20,555 nt of DNA. Origin: a virus. This document shows positions 7,749 to 14,436 of the stretch, piece after piece; within the stretch, counting starts at the first letter, position 1, and every line of letters starts with the position of its first letter. Below the pieces are notes generated by a model. That model was not told where the DNA came from. It saw nothing but the letters and a program-made list of their open reading frames with translations, and did not search any database. The position numbers and the translations under genes are program-made. The stretch covers positions 1-20,555 of IMG/VR virus record IMGVR_UViG_3300000117_000355; one strand, 5' to 3'.

Positions 7749-10123
7749 TATGATGTCCTCAATCCGTAGGGTGTCTCTCCAAAGTGTATAGCTCTAACAC
7801 GAGCGGAACCTGACACGCCCACTTCAAATGTATCCGATCTGTAGCCAGTTGGCAATCTGAATATATCAGAAGTTTGTATAGACCCTTGGAAGACAAGCTG
7901 TTTATCTACCCAAAGCTTAAACGTTACAGGCTGAGTTCCGGTGTTAGCTTTCTGGTACTGAGTTTGTGGGTCGCCGTTTATGACGTATGTGTTAATTGAG
8001 CCGCCAATAGTAAAAGTAACACCACCACTCTGGTAGTTAGTAGGCCCGTTAAGTGTACCTATCTGCTGGCTTCTATTCCAAATAGTCTGGTTAAAGTTTG
8101 CTAGCCCTAAGTTGTAGGCGATAATATTAGCAGCTTCCTGCGCAGATGTATCGTAATCAGCAATTACTCTAAACGCACCTAGGTTAAGATAGTCTTTGGT
8201 GACAATGGTTTTAGACTTCCACTCCATAGGTGAAAGAACTTCCCCAGTATTGTCCCACTCATATATCTCACCGTCGTTTCCGTGAGTGTAGTACATGATG
8301 CCGGTTTCGGAATCTGTGTATGCAGCACTGAACCGGTACTGAACCTGTACAAAGAACCCGCCAACTTTATCGTCACGCTCAAATATAAATGACCTGGTAC
8401 TGTGAGACCCAAAGTATTTGCCGTTGTAAAAGTGACCAACAATGGTAGATGGGTCTAGAGATGCGTTCCAAGTATCCCAGTCGTGGACAAACTGAGTTAT
8501 AAGTTGGACACCGCCCCCACTAGGACTCCATGTAGCAAGGCCCCCATGCGTAGACCACACGACCCCGTAACCCATATTAACAACGGACTGCTTAGACAAA
8601 CATGGATACGGCGTGTCAATACGTGCTGACACCATTGTCGCTGGATCGTTACCGGATACCTGATGAGGGTAGTCCTCTGTAAGCACAAGCACATAGCCTG
8701 CAACAGACGCAATCGCTACAATGTCGGAATCAAATGTTATCCTATACTTCTCTGGCCACGCATGTGGTGTATCAGGGAATGAGAAACATAACTGGTTGCC
8801 AAAGAACCCGACCAAAATATTGTTGTGCGAGGTTATAAGCCCCTGCATATTATCAGGTGGTGGGTCATACTCCTCTGACGGAATAATAGTTTCTAAGCTG
8901 GATACAGTAAAATCATCTGTAAAGTTATAGTTAGCGTCACCCCAATACCTAGCAGCATCATCAAGACTTTCAGACACATCGTGGTACACAGTACCTGCAG
9001 AAGCATTGGTCGTTCCAACATCAGTAGCAGTCTGTGCGTAACTAAACGTGTAGTCATCAGCAATCGCGGTAACTTCACCGTCTGTGATATTAAAGCTGCT
9101 ATCTGAACATGCGCTAATCTTAAACCTGTCGCCAACAATAAAGTTATGTGGGAAGTCTGTAACGACAGTAGATACATTGCTGGTTCTCGCCACTGTGGCG
9201 ATAGTAGTAGGAAACCACAGTGTCGCCAATAAAAAGTAGTCCGTGGCAGCTGCAGAAGCTACGCTTCGGTACAACCTAATACCACGGACAAAGTTATCCC
9301 CCGACGGTTTAGCCGAGGGCAGGGAGGAGACAGTTACTGTTTGACCTTCTTTAATATATAGCTCGTTAGACACATTGGATGGTATGGACTCTTCATCCCA
9401 CGGAGTAACAAACGTAAAAATATAAGTTCTAATCTGTGTGTTGCCTGCGAGGTCTGCTCGACCTGTGGTGTTCGAAGTCTTACTTACTGTGTCGCCAGAA
9501 CTAAAATACTGGAACTCTGTAGCGCTTGTTACAGTAATCTCTACGTTCTTGGCGTTAAACCCTTTAGCCTCATCAGAAGTACCAAAGTCACGTATAGTTA
9601 CAATATTGCCTGTACGTAAGTTGTGGTTGCCAGAGCAATAGAAAGTAGCTGTATTGCCTGAGTCGCGCTCATAGTGAGTAGCGTTAACAACAGTAAAAGA
9701 TGCTGCTGACACGCTAGGTGTAGTAGTAGGGAGCGGTATCCCTAGATCGTAGTACCCATTAACAACTGGGTACGGCTCACTACCAGCTGTAGCCAGTGCG
9801 TAGTCAGATACCTTAGGCTTTCCGTCACCTGTATAGTAGAATCTTTGTGCGTTGTCTGCGCTATCTGATGCAATAGCAATGTCAACATCAGTAGTCCAAG
9901 ACAGCCACACAAGCGCGTCAGTGGTAGGGTCACGCAGCGCATGAAGGGTCTTAGCCTCAACGCTACGCTCTGTATTATCCACCTCTTTGGGTGTGTGGTA
10001 AGGTAGCAAGTCGCCAGAGTAAAGCTTTACGTTAAAAGCTTCTTGGGCCACGCCATCAGGTAGCAACTCCGAAGATATCTTCGGTGCTTCGCCTAGAAAC
10101 TTTGTAAGCTTTACTGACGCCAT
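7748..10123 (-). CDS. Tail nozzle-like (tail tubular protein B-like) virion protein
   Basis: A 791-residue beta-rich protein opening MASVKLTKFLGEAPKISSEL, then PDGVAQEAFNVKLYSGDLLP. This 'iss.lLpdgvAqea.N..l.sGdL.P' N-terminus is shared by podovirus nozzle proteins of the T7 gp12/P22 gp10 type. The middle and C-terminal thirds contain blade-like repeats expected of a beta-propeller: NNILVGFFGNQLCFSFP, IASVAGYVLVLTEDYP, NMGYGVVWSTHGGLATWSP, FYNGKYFGSHS, and MYYTHGNDGEIYEWD. The last 130 residues form a beta-sandwich (FRLPTGYRSDTFEVGVSG). GAPK and other signature residues lack catalytic meaning, so a structural role is inferred. It follows the endolysin with only a weak SD, suggesting translational coupling, and begins the ejection block. 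A wider 'tail hub' label is possible. Confidence 0.7.
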   Translation of the reverse strand: MASVKLTKFLGEAPKISSELLPDGVAQEAFNVKLYSGDLLPYHTPKEVDNTERSVEAKTLHALRDPTTDALVWLSWTTDVDIAIASDSADNAQRFYYTGDGKPKVSDYALATAGSEPYPVVNGYYDLGIPLPTTTPSVSAASFTVVNATHYERDSGNTATFYCSGNHNLRTGNIVTIRDFGTSDEAKGFNAKNVEITVTSATEFQYFSSGDTVSKTSNTTGRADLAGNTQIRTYIFTFVTPWDEESIPSNVSNELYIKEGQTVTVSSLPSAKPSGDNFVRGIRLYRSVASAAATDYFLLATLWFPTTIATVARTSNVSTVVTDFPHNFIVGDRFKISACSDSSFNITDGEVTAIADDYTFSYAQTATDVGTTNASAGTVYHDVSESLDDAARYWGDANYNFTDDFTVSSLETIIPSEEYDPPPDNMQGLITSHNNILVGFFGNQLCFSFPDTPHAWPEKYRITFDSDIVAIASVAGYVLVLTEDYPHQVSGNDPATMVSARIDTPYPCLSKQSVVNMGYGVVWSTHGGLATWSPSGGGVQLITQFVHDWDTWNASLDPSTIVGHFYNGKYFGSHSTRSFIFERDDKVGGFFVQVQYRFSAAYTDSETGIMYYTHGNDGEIYEWDNTGEVLSPMEWKSKTIVTKDYLNLGAFRVIADYDTSAQEAANIIAYNLGLANFNQTIWNRSQQIGTLNGPTNYQSGGVTFTIGGSINTYVINGDPQTQYQKANTGTQPVTFKLWVDKQLVFQGSIQTSDIFRLPTGYRSDTFEVGVSGSARVRAIHFGETPYGLRTS

Positions 10124-10635
10124 TAGTTCACCATTTTTAACGCAGCTTCAAGCGTCTCATTATTTCTGCGAGTCCAGCCTCTGCCGAAGCTATCAAATGT
10201 AGAGAGGGACTCATAGAAACTTTGCCTGATATTCTTGTAATTTTCAAGTGTATTCTCAATCCCGTGGTGTTCGACATATTCGTTAAGGGTGCGTAAAGTA
10301 TTGGGGCCAATGCCGCCATCTACCTCTGTACCAATCATACCTTGCAGTTTCTTAGCCGCTCTCCCAGGCCCAGAGTTTACACTCCAGTCAAAGACCGCGA
10401 GGTCTAAGCCCGCAGGAAGCTGGTCACACTTAGCTTTACCCCAGTAGTTTTTCTCGTATATTGGAGCAACATCTTCTGGTGTAAGCTCCTTCATATCCTT
10501 AGTGCCACCCCACTCTTCATAAACGCGCTTAGTAACACCAAGGTTTGTTTCGCCCCCAGGATCACGGGGGTGATTTACCCAGCCGCCTTCGTGGTGCAAA
10601 ATTATAGTTAAGCAGTGCTGAAAGTTACCCTTCAT
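10123..10635 (-). CDS. Endolysin, glycosyl hydrolase family 108 with PG-binding domain
   Basis: A 170-residue peptidoglycan hydrolase. The N-terminal motif HHEGGWVNHPRDPGGETNLG gives the GH108 signature, with catalytic Glu16 in E-G-G-W and the D-P-G-G-x-T-N-x-G-V-T element at 25-35. A conserved YW (64-65), D83 and NSG (87-89) follow. Residues about 95-165 (KLQGMIG, VDGGIGPNTLRTLN, FGRGWTRRN) match the PG_binding_3 domain usually fused to GH108. The length is normal for this family. No signal peptide or signal-anchor is present, so it would need the adjacent holin to cross the membrane. It overlaps the holin by ATGA and the nozzle gene by TAATG. N-acetylmuramidase activity is expected from the family. 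Confidence 0.9.
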   Translation of the reverse strand: MKGNFQHCLTIILHHEGGWVNHPRDPGGETNLGVTKRVYEEWGGTKDMKELTPEDVAPIYEKNYWGKAKCDQLPAGLDLAVFDWSVNSGPGRAAKKLQGMIGTEVDGGIGPNTLRTLNEYVEHHGIENTLENYKNIRQSFYESLSTFDSFGRGWTRRNNETLEAALKMVN

Positions 10636-11027
10636 TTAGTCAATCCTTTTACTTTTTCTACTGTGCGGAGTCCGCCAAGCCCGAGCATCCCAAGGAGAAC
10701 AGTCATCAAACTATCCATATCAAACACGGGCAAATCTGGTGCTTCCATGCCTGCGTATGCAAAACCAAACATAGTCACGGGCGCAAGCACAAAGTGCCAT
10801 ATCATAGCCGTCGCTAGGCCCCAGCCAAGAAAGGGTCGCCAACCCGCCACAAAAATAGACCGGTGTTGGGCTTCAGCTTTGTTAATCTCGATTTGGCCCA
10901 TCGCCTGCTCGTGCATTTGTTTTTCGGCCATCGTGGCAATGTCATGCGCGAGCTTTGCCTTCTGGTCTTTATCTTCGATGAACTTATCTAGTAGCCCTGT
11001 AACTGGGCCAATCAGTGCTTGTAACAT
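10632..11027 (-). CDS. 3-TM holin of the gene-transfer-agent type (GTA_holin_3TM-like)
   Basis: A 131-residue protein. Residues 1-55 are an amphipathic charged region (LLDKFIEDKDQKAKLAHDI, MGQIEINKAEAQHRS). Then comes the signature IFVAGWRPFLGWGLATAMIW, followed by hydrophobic segments at about 66-92 and 106-120 and a basic end. The 'Q.EIN.AEAqH.s.FvaGWRPfiGW' block followed by hydrophobic helices is typical of the 3-TM holin family first described in gene transfer agents (PF11351). It would form membrane lesions that release the endolysin encoded next. AAGGA precedes ATG by a normal distance, and the endolysin start overlaps its stop as ATGA. The family call is strong by motif; lysis timing cannot be read from sequence. 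Confidence 0.85.
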   Translation of the reverse strand: MLQALIGPVTGLLDKFIEDKDQKAKLAHDIATMAEKQMHEQAMGQIEINKAEAQHRSIFVAGWRPFLGWGLATAMIWHFVLAPVTMFGFAYAGMEAPDLPVFDMDSLMTVLLGMLGLGGLRTVEKVKGLTK

Positions 11028-11030
11028 TTG

Positions 11031-11492
11031 CTATCCTTCTATGTTAAAGCGGAGGTTTTGATGGTCGGGGTAGTTGACCACTACCTGCCCTTCCGGACAA
11101 CCATAGTGTATATACGCTATAAGCGTAGCTTCCCCAGTCGCCACCTCCTCTGGTTTGTCGAGAGTTATCGAATACGCGAACGTATCCACTTTATCCGTGG
11201 CTGGCCCCATAAACTTAGTTATGGAGGGTGTTGCTTTATGTACAAACAACTCACTGTCACGAACATCTAGGATAAAATCAGTAACCGTACAATCATCACG
11301 GTGTTTCTCACGAGCTACCGCTACCTTAAACGAGCCGTCAGCTGGCCCTGAACTAATAGCAAAATGCTCTGGTGCCCAAGTAAGGATAGGGTCATCAAAC
11401 CCAATTTTGTCGTACAAACTATACCCTCCACCAACTAACGCTAGCGCAGCAGTAACAGCCCCGACTCCTTTTGTAATGTTATCAATATCCAT
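11031..11492 (-). CDS. Membrane-anchored beta-rich protein of unknown function
   Basis: A 153-residue protein, MDIDNITKGVGAVTAALALV at the N-terminus, in which residues about 8-27 form a Gly/Ala-rich transmembrane segment. A motif region follows (ILTWAPEHFAISSGPADG), then beta-rich sequence ending LIAYIHYGCPEGQVVVNYP. Cys68 and Cys132 are the only cysteines and could pair if the domain is periplasmic. GGAG lies 8 bases before ATG, and the start overlaps the previous stop (TAATG). It stands next to the holin. I see no lipobox, catalytic residues or coiled coil, so it is not a recognisable Rz. It is probably an envelope-located accessory of lysis or superinfection control, which is inference. 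Confidence 0.65.
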   Translation of the reverse strand: MDIDNITKGVGAVTAALALVGGGYSLYDKIGFDDPILTWAPEHFAISSGPADGSFKVAVAREKHRDDCTVTDFILDVRDSELFVHKATPSITKFMGPATDKVDTFAYSITLDKPEEVATGEATLIAYIHYGCPEGQVVVNYPDHQNLRFNIEG

Positions 11493-11704
11493 TAATACAG
11501 CTCCGTACTTGCAGCTACCTTAACAGGCTTACAATAAGCCGTAGCTTTATGCTCAGCAGGAACACCGCTTATACTTCCGTAGTTTCCATAGCGTTTTGTT
11601 ACTTGAGACGCAAAGTAGTTACACTCTACCACGGATCTAAAATACATATCTTGGCTCTGTATTTTATCCCCCAATACGACTACTAGCAAAAACGCATGTA
11701 TCAT
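11492..11704 (-). CDS. Small protein with N-terminal membrane segment and two cysteines
   Basis: A 70-residue protein starting MIHAFLLVVVLGDKIQSQDM. The first 12 residues are hydrophobic and could be a short anchor or uncleaved signal. The rest, with YFRSVVECNYFASQV and ATAYCKPVK, looks soluble and would face the periplasm if exported. Cys28 and Cys58 could form a disulfide there. The start overlaps the EF-hand stop as ATGA and the stop overlaps the next start as TAATG, so it lies in a coupled envelope-gene run. I recognise a conserved phage hypothetical but no function. A spanin-like role is possible but has no direct support: no lipobox is seen. Confidence 0.62.
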   Translation of the reverse strand: MIHAFLLVVVLGDKIQSQDMYFRSVVECNYFASQVTKRYGNYGSISGVPAEHKATAYCKPVKVAASTELY

Positions 11705-12015
11705 TTCTTACCCGCCCAAGCAGTAGCACCCATATACGCACCGACTATGCCAGCGCCTGAGATATAGAATAGATTACTTATGTCGGATAAAGCTGTAACC
11801 CTGTCTAACGGTATAAAAAACATAGACAGTGTGAACACACCCATTGAGATTAGCGTGTAGCGAGCCATACGTAGTTGGGCTAAATGTTTGCGGAGGTTAT
11901 CTTCTGTTTCACGAATCTCTTTAGCTCGTGCCATCTCTTCATCAGAAACAACGCCGTCGTCATTCATATCATACGCGTCGTATTTACTTTGATCTTCTAG
12001 TTTCTTAGCCGCCAT
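11701..12015 (-). CDS. EF-hand protein with two transmembrane helices
   Basis: With the start at 12015 the product has 104 residues (MAAKKLEDQSKYDAYDMNDD). A longer frame to 12072 would use TTG and overlap the upstream gene by 47 bases. GAGGAG 6 bases before 12015 decides for the short form. Residues 16-27, DMNDDGVVSDEE, match the 12-residue EF-hand loop exactly: D1, N3, D5, G6, hydrophobic 8, S9 and E12. A charged helix follows, then two hydrophobic segments at about 52-68 and 82-100. Calcium binding near the membrane is therefore plausible, although single EF-hands usually pair by dimerising. Similar small EF-hand/TM proteins occur in marine phages. Function unknown; perhaps tied to lysis timing, by position only. 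Confidence 0.75.
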   Translation of the reverse strand: MAAKKLEDQSKYDAYDMNDDGVVSDEEMARAKEIRETEDNLRKHLAQLRMARYTLISMGVFTLSMFFIPLDRVTALSDISNLFYISGAGIVGAYMGATAWAGKK

Positions 12016-12021
12016 ACTACG

Positions 12022-12027
12022 CTCCTC
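12022..12027 (-). promoter_or_regulatory. Ribosome binding site deciding the EF-hand gene start
   Basis: GAGGAG lies 6 bases before ATG 12015. The longer frame would need TTG at 12072, deep inside the upstream gene, so the 104-residue form is favoured. Confidence 0.75.
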
Positions 12028-12466
12028 ATGCTGCGCGATTCCGCTGGTACAGCCACCAGACAAAAACCCCAAGAGCTGCTATTCCGATAATAAAACACGC
12101 AACTAAAACAGAAACTTCTATCCACCACTGTATCTTTTTCTTGTTCGCCTCTTCTGCTTCTCTGCGGGCTTTACGCGCCTCTACTTGAAACCGCACCCAG
12201 TCCTGCCAAAGTCCGGGCCTACCGCAGTATATCATTATCTGCTTCAGCTCGTCTTCTTGCTCTTTAACGCGCTCTAAGGCCATAAACTCTTCGAAGTCTG
12301 TTGACTGATGAGCGGCCTTTTTCTTGTTTACTTTTTTCTGTAGAGACTCTTTTGCCCCTACAATCTCGCCTATTTTATGCGCGTATTGGCTTAGCTCTCT
12401 CCCATTGGAGACAGCATTTTTTATAACCGAAAACGCGGCATTGGCGGCGGCAAGTTCTGCTAACAT
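12026..12466 (-). CDS. Tail-anchored coiled-coil membrane protein, conserved in phages
   Basis: A 146-residue protein beginning MLAELAAANAAFSVIKNAVS. Residues 1-110 are helical and strongly charged, with NKKKAAHQ, FEEFMALERVKEQEDELKQ and the striking CGRPGLWQDWVRFQVEARK stretch. Residues about 114-140 form one transmembrane helix flanked by Trp (IQWWIEVSVLVACFIIGIAA, WWLYQRN), giving a cytoplasmic coiled-coil anchored by its C-terminus. GGAGGG sits 7 bases before ATG. It resembles a protein seen repeatedly in marine and T4-like phages without known function, sometimes near lysis genes. A role at the inner membrane during lysis or virion release is inferred from topology and neighbours. Confidence 0.72.
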   Translation of the reverse strand: MLAELAAANAAFSVIKNAVSNGRELSQYAHKIGEIVGAKESLQKKVNKKKAAHQSTDFEEFMALERVKEQEDELKQIMIYCGRPGLWQDWVRFQVEARKARREAEEANKKKIQWWIEVSVLVACFIIGIAALGVFVWWLYQRNRAA

Positions 12467-12494
12467 GTAACATCCCTCCGCCTACCTATCATCG

Positions 12495-12638
12495 CTAGCC
12501 GTAAACTTTTTTCATGCACTTTTTAGCTATTGAGCACGCACGTTTAGTCTTACAGCCTGGGCACATCTTAAACACTGAGCCTCCAGCTTTGTAAGAAGCC
12601 AAAGTTTTTTTCTTATCAGTTTTCTTTTTGTCCATCAT
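12495..12638 (-). CDS. 47-aa Lys/Cys-rich small protein (possible zinc knuckle)
   Basis: A short gene starting ATGATG at 12638 and ending TAG. An ideal AGGAGG lies 6 bases before the first ATG, inside the end of the XhlA-like gene. The product starts MMDKKKTDKKKTLASYKAGG, then has SVFK, MCPGCKTKRACSIAKKC and a MKKVYG end. Cysteines lie at 26, 29, 35 and 41 (spacing C-x2-C-x5-C-x5-C), and about a third of residues are lysine or arginine. That fits a small metal-binding or nucleic-acid-binding peptide. Similar small 'CxxC...C...C' basic proteins occur in phages as uncharacterised genes. The strong RBS, ATGA coupling and cysteine pattern make it a real gene; its function is unknown. Confidence 0.75.
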   Translation of the reverse strand: MMDKKKTDKKKTLASYKAGGSVFKMCPGCKTKRACSIAKKCMKKVYG

Positions 12639-12823
12639 GTTGAACCTCCTATTAGAATCGCGCTGAGGATAGACCCCATACCAACTATTATTGCACCCGC
12701 TGCAACAATTAGAATCCGCTCAAGGCGGTCAACCCTAGTTATAAAGGTCTGATACCTTTCAGCACAGACCGCTTCGTGGGTTAATATTTCCTGCTGTAGT
12801 TCAGCTACCGTCATTTTGGCCAC
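12635..12823 (-). CDS. XhlA-like small membrane protein with GTG start
   Basis: A 62-residue protein initiated at GTG (12823), with GGGAGG exactly 6 bases upstream. ATG at 12814 (M4) lacks an equally placed SD, so GTG is preferred. Residues 1-35 form an amphipathic helix (VAELQQEILTHEAVCAERYQ, VDRLERIL) followed by a hydrophobic segment of about 20 residues (LIVAAGAIIVGMGSILSAIL) and a short tail. A cytoplasmic coiled-coil helix followed by one transmembrane helix is the architecture of XhlA/hemolysin-type holin partners. It overlaps the preceding gene by 23 bases and the 47-aa gene as ATGA. The similarity is architectural; membership of the XhlA family needs a profile search. Confidence 0.6.
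   Translation of the reverse strand: MAKMTVAELQQEILTHEAVCAERYQTFITRVDRLERILIVAAGAIIVGMGSILSAILIGGST
12645..12650 (-). promoter_or_regulatory. Strong ribosome binding site for the 47-aa gene
   Basis: AGGAGG lies 6 bases before ATG 12638 and is embedded in the last codons of the XhlA-like gene. It is among the best SD matches in the window and is a main argument that the 47-aa frame is translated. Confidence 0.8.
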
Positions 12824-12995
12824 TAATAGCCTCCCGTACTGCTTTACTCTGATCGTCTATCTTTACCTCTACTTCTTCCGGCAGATCCGGTTCCTCTACA
12901 AGCACGCAACCCTCAGGCACTTTGTCTGCTGTTCTAGCAAACGTACCGTTGGGGAACATATATAGAGGAGTAGGTTTCATGGTTTTGTCGGCCAT
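12801..12995 (-). CDS. Small acidic conserved hypothetical protein (64 aa)
   Basis: MADKTMKPTPLYMFPNGTFA begins a short soluble protein with TADKVPEGCVLVEEPDLPEE and a charged end (KIDDQSKAVREAISGQND). No membrane segment or catalytic motif is visible. Two ATGs are possible. The one at 12995 overlaps the chaperone by 19 bases. The one at 12980 (M6) would overlap as ATGA, like many junctions here. Neither has a good SD, so the start is uncertain. It stands between the fiber cassettes and the membrane-protein run. I do not recognise the family; a tail or lysis accessory role would be a guess. Confidence 0.58.
   Translation of the reverse strand: MADKTMKPTPLYMFPNGTFARTADKVPEGCVLVEEPDLPEEVEVKIDDQSKAVREAISGQNDGS
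12830..12835 (-). promoter_or_regulatory. Ribosome binding site supporting a GTG start
   Basis: GGGAGG lies 6 bases before GTG 12823 and sets the start of the XhlA-like gene inside the preceding gene. The next ATG (12814) is 15 bases away from this SD, a poorer spacing. Confidence 0.72.
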
Positions 12996-13261
12996 ACTAC
13001 ATCAGCTAGTGATGTGTAAATGTTGGTGATATCCCGCAGCGCTTGCCGATAATCTATCTGTGCTTGAGTCATAGTTACATCAGAGTTTGCCCACCAATCG
13101 GTTTCGGCTAGTTTTGAATTTCGTTTCGATCTAAGCATAATTAGATCAGTCGCTGGCCTATCAGTTTCAACTTGCGCCCACTCCGCCTGCTTAGCAATAA
13201 GCTCATCACCAGAAAGCTCTACTCGCTCACCATTTACAAATTGATAATATTGCTCAGCCAT
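12977..13261 (-). CDS. Tail fiber assembly chaperone, second cassette
   Basis: A 94-residue protein starting MAEQYYQFVNGERVELSG. The C-terminal part, with LRSKRNSKLAETDWWANSD, TMTQAQIDYRQALRDIT and final WPTKP, closely matches the chaperone at 14437-14790 and fits the Phage_tail_APC family. The N-terminal half is unrelated by eye to that paralogue. It begins 2 bases after the second fiber stop, with GGAG about 9 bases upstream of ATG. The repeated order fiber-chaperone, fiber-chaperone implies that each chaperone serves the fiber upstream of it. The role is family-based; the pairing is inferred. Confidence 0.78.
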   Translation of the reverse strand: MAEQYYQFVNGERVELSGDELIAKQAEWAQVETDRPATDLIMLRSKRNSKLAETDWWANSDVTMTQAQIDYRQALRDITNIYTSLADVVWPTKP

Positions 13262-13263
13262 AA

Positions 13264-14424
13264 TTACCGCTCCACCCCAAATATTTGAAAATCCCCGTAA
13301 GAACTATTTCCGCCGACTCCGTATAAATGGACACCTGTTAAGCCTGTATGAGGATTGGTGTACTCTAAAGTAGACGCAAACTCTTCTTCGTAGTGCTCAT
13401 GGGTAGTTCTATTTTGAAGCTGTGACATTCCGCGTACACCGGTTCGAGATGAACCATTGCGGGGTACTGTTATGATTGCTGTACCATGGGAGTTAAAACC
13501 TGTTCCATTACCGGCCAGCCAAGCAAAGTTTTGGTTACCAGCATAAGAAACACTGTTTATGGTATCGGCACTTGCAGTAGATTCACGCCAACGAACGTTA
13601 TTCCAATAGCTAGTTGAGGAAATATCTCCGCTGCTATTCCTAAATCTAAGGTAGGTGGTAGTCCAACTTGGGCTATGATCCACCATCCAATACAACACAT
13701 AAGTTGTATATTTCGTGTAGTCAAAAACATCAAAGATAGCGCCGGTAGTGTTAGAAGTCCAAGAAGACTGGCCTAGTAGAACTAGCCCGCCGCCAAACAT
13801 CTTACCATTGATAGTAACATCGCCATTAGTGTTTACTTCTAGTTTATTGGCGATAGTACCCGCTGGAACTAGAGATACTTTACCAGGACTCGACCAAACA
13901 TAAGTCTCACCAGCTGCAAGACTATTACCTCCACCTGTTCCGTTGTGAATTAAATAACCTGAGCTGCTATCTGTCTTTGCTTCGTAATAAGAGTACTGAA
14001 CTCCAGCAGTCGTGTTTTCGAGTCTCACACGAACTTGAGTGGCTTCTGTGCCTGTAATATGTAAAGCTTCTGCTGCTGTACTCTCTATATCTACAACACC
14101 AGAAATTGTACCTCCGTCTCCGAGATCAATATCTTCAAACAGAGCAGCTACGGGGCGAAGCTCGAACCTGTCGCCAATCACGTAAGCCCTTGCAGTTGTA
14201 TCATCTTGGCCGCGAACAACAGTCATAGAATCTGTAGACCGCGCAGTTACCTTTACGATCTCGAGATTATTAGAAGTATCAACGATAGTACCGTAAAAAT
14301 AGTCGCCAGCACCAAGCGTAGGGAATCGGGCACCCTGTCCTGAGTCCAGAGTAACTGTAGTGTCAGAAGAACTAATACCGGCTGACAGAGTGCCAAAAGC
14401 ATTATTTGAAACTTTTACGCCCAT
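13264..14424 (-). CDS. Tail fiber protein, second cassette
   Basis: A 386-residue protein. Residues 1-94 repeat the N-terminal module of the fiber at 14787-15758: MGVK, NNAFGTL, GQGARFP, YFY, DTSNNLE, TTARA and GDR-ELR are all kept. The rest differs: a shaft with DGGTISGVVDIESTAAEAL and NKLEVNTNGDVTINGK, typical of phage fibers carrying fragments of annotated 'image' repeats. A C-terminal domain of about 175 residues follows, rich in aromatic residues and Ser/Thr/Asn (YVLYWMVDHSPSWTTTYLRF to GDFQIFGVER). That tip is unlike the first fiber's, so the two probably bind different targets or form different fiber segments. GGAG lies about 9 bases before the ATG. No autocleavage or chaperone domain is visible inside the protein. 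Confidence 0.75.
   Translation of the reverse strand: MGVKVSNNAFGTLSAGISSSDTTVTLDSGQGARFPTLGAGDYFYGTIVDTSNNLEIVKVTARSTDSMTVVRGQDDTTARAYVIGDRFELRPVAALFEDIDLGDGGTISGVVDIESTAAEALHITGTEATQVRVRLENTTAGVQYSYYEAKTDSSSGYLIHNGTGGGNSLAAGETYVWSSPGKVSLVPAGTIANKLEVNTNGDVTINGKMFGGGLVLLGQSSWTSNTTGAIFDVFDYTKYTTYVLYWMVDHSPSWTTTYLRFRNSSGDISSTSYWNNVRWRESTASADTINSVSYAGNQNFAWLAGNGTGFNSHGTAIITVPRNGSSRTGVRGMSQLQNRTTHEHYEEEFASTLEYTNPHTGLTGVHLYGVGGNSSYGDFQIFGVER
14143..14424 (-). repeat. Duplicated fiber N-terminal module, copy 2
   Basis: This stretch codes for the first 94 residues of the second fiber. They match the first 94 residues of the fiber at 14787-15758 (coding 15477-15758) at about 62 positions by eye, without gaps. 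The rest of the two fibers is not similar, so the copies mark a module shared by swapping or duplication. Confidence 0.75.
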
Positions 14425-14436
14425 CGTTTGTTACTC

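Noticed and set aside
12016-12072. TTG-initiated N-terminal extension of the EF-hand protein
   Set aside because: It would overlap the upstream gene by 47 bases and start at TTG without an SD, while ATG 12015 has GAGGAG at 6 bases.
12467-12494. Possible terminator or promoter in the longest intergenic gap
   Set aside because: The 28 bases hold an SD for the next gene but no GC-rich hairpin with a T-run and no convincing -10/-35 pair.
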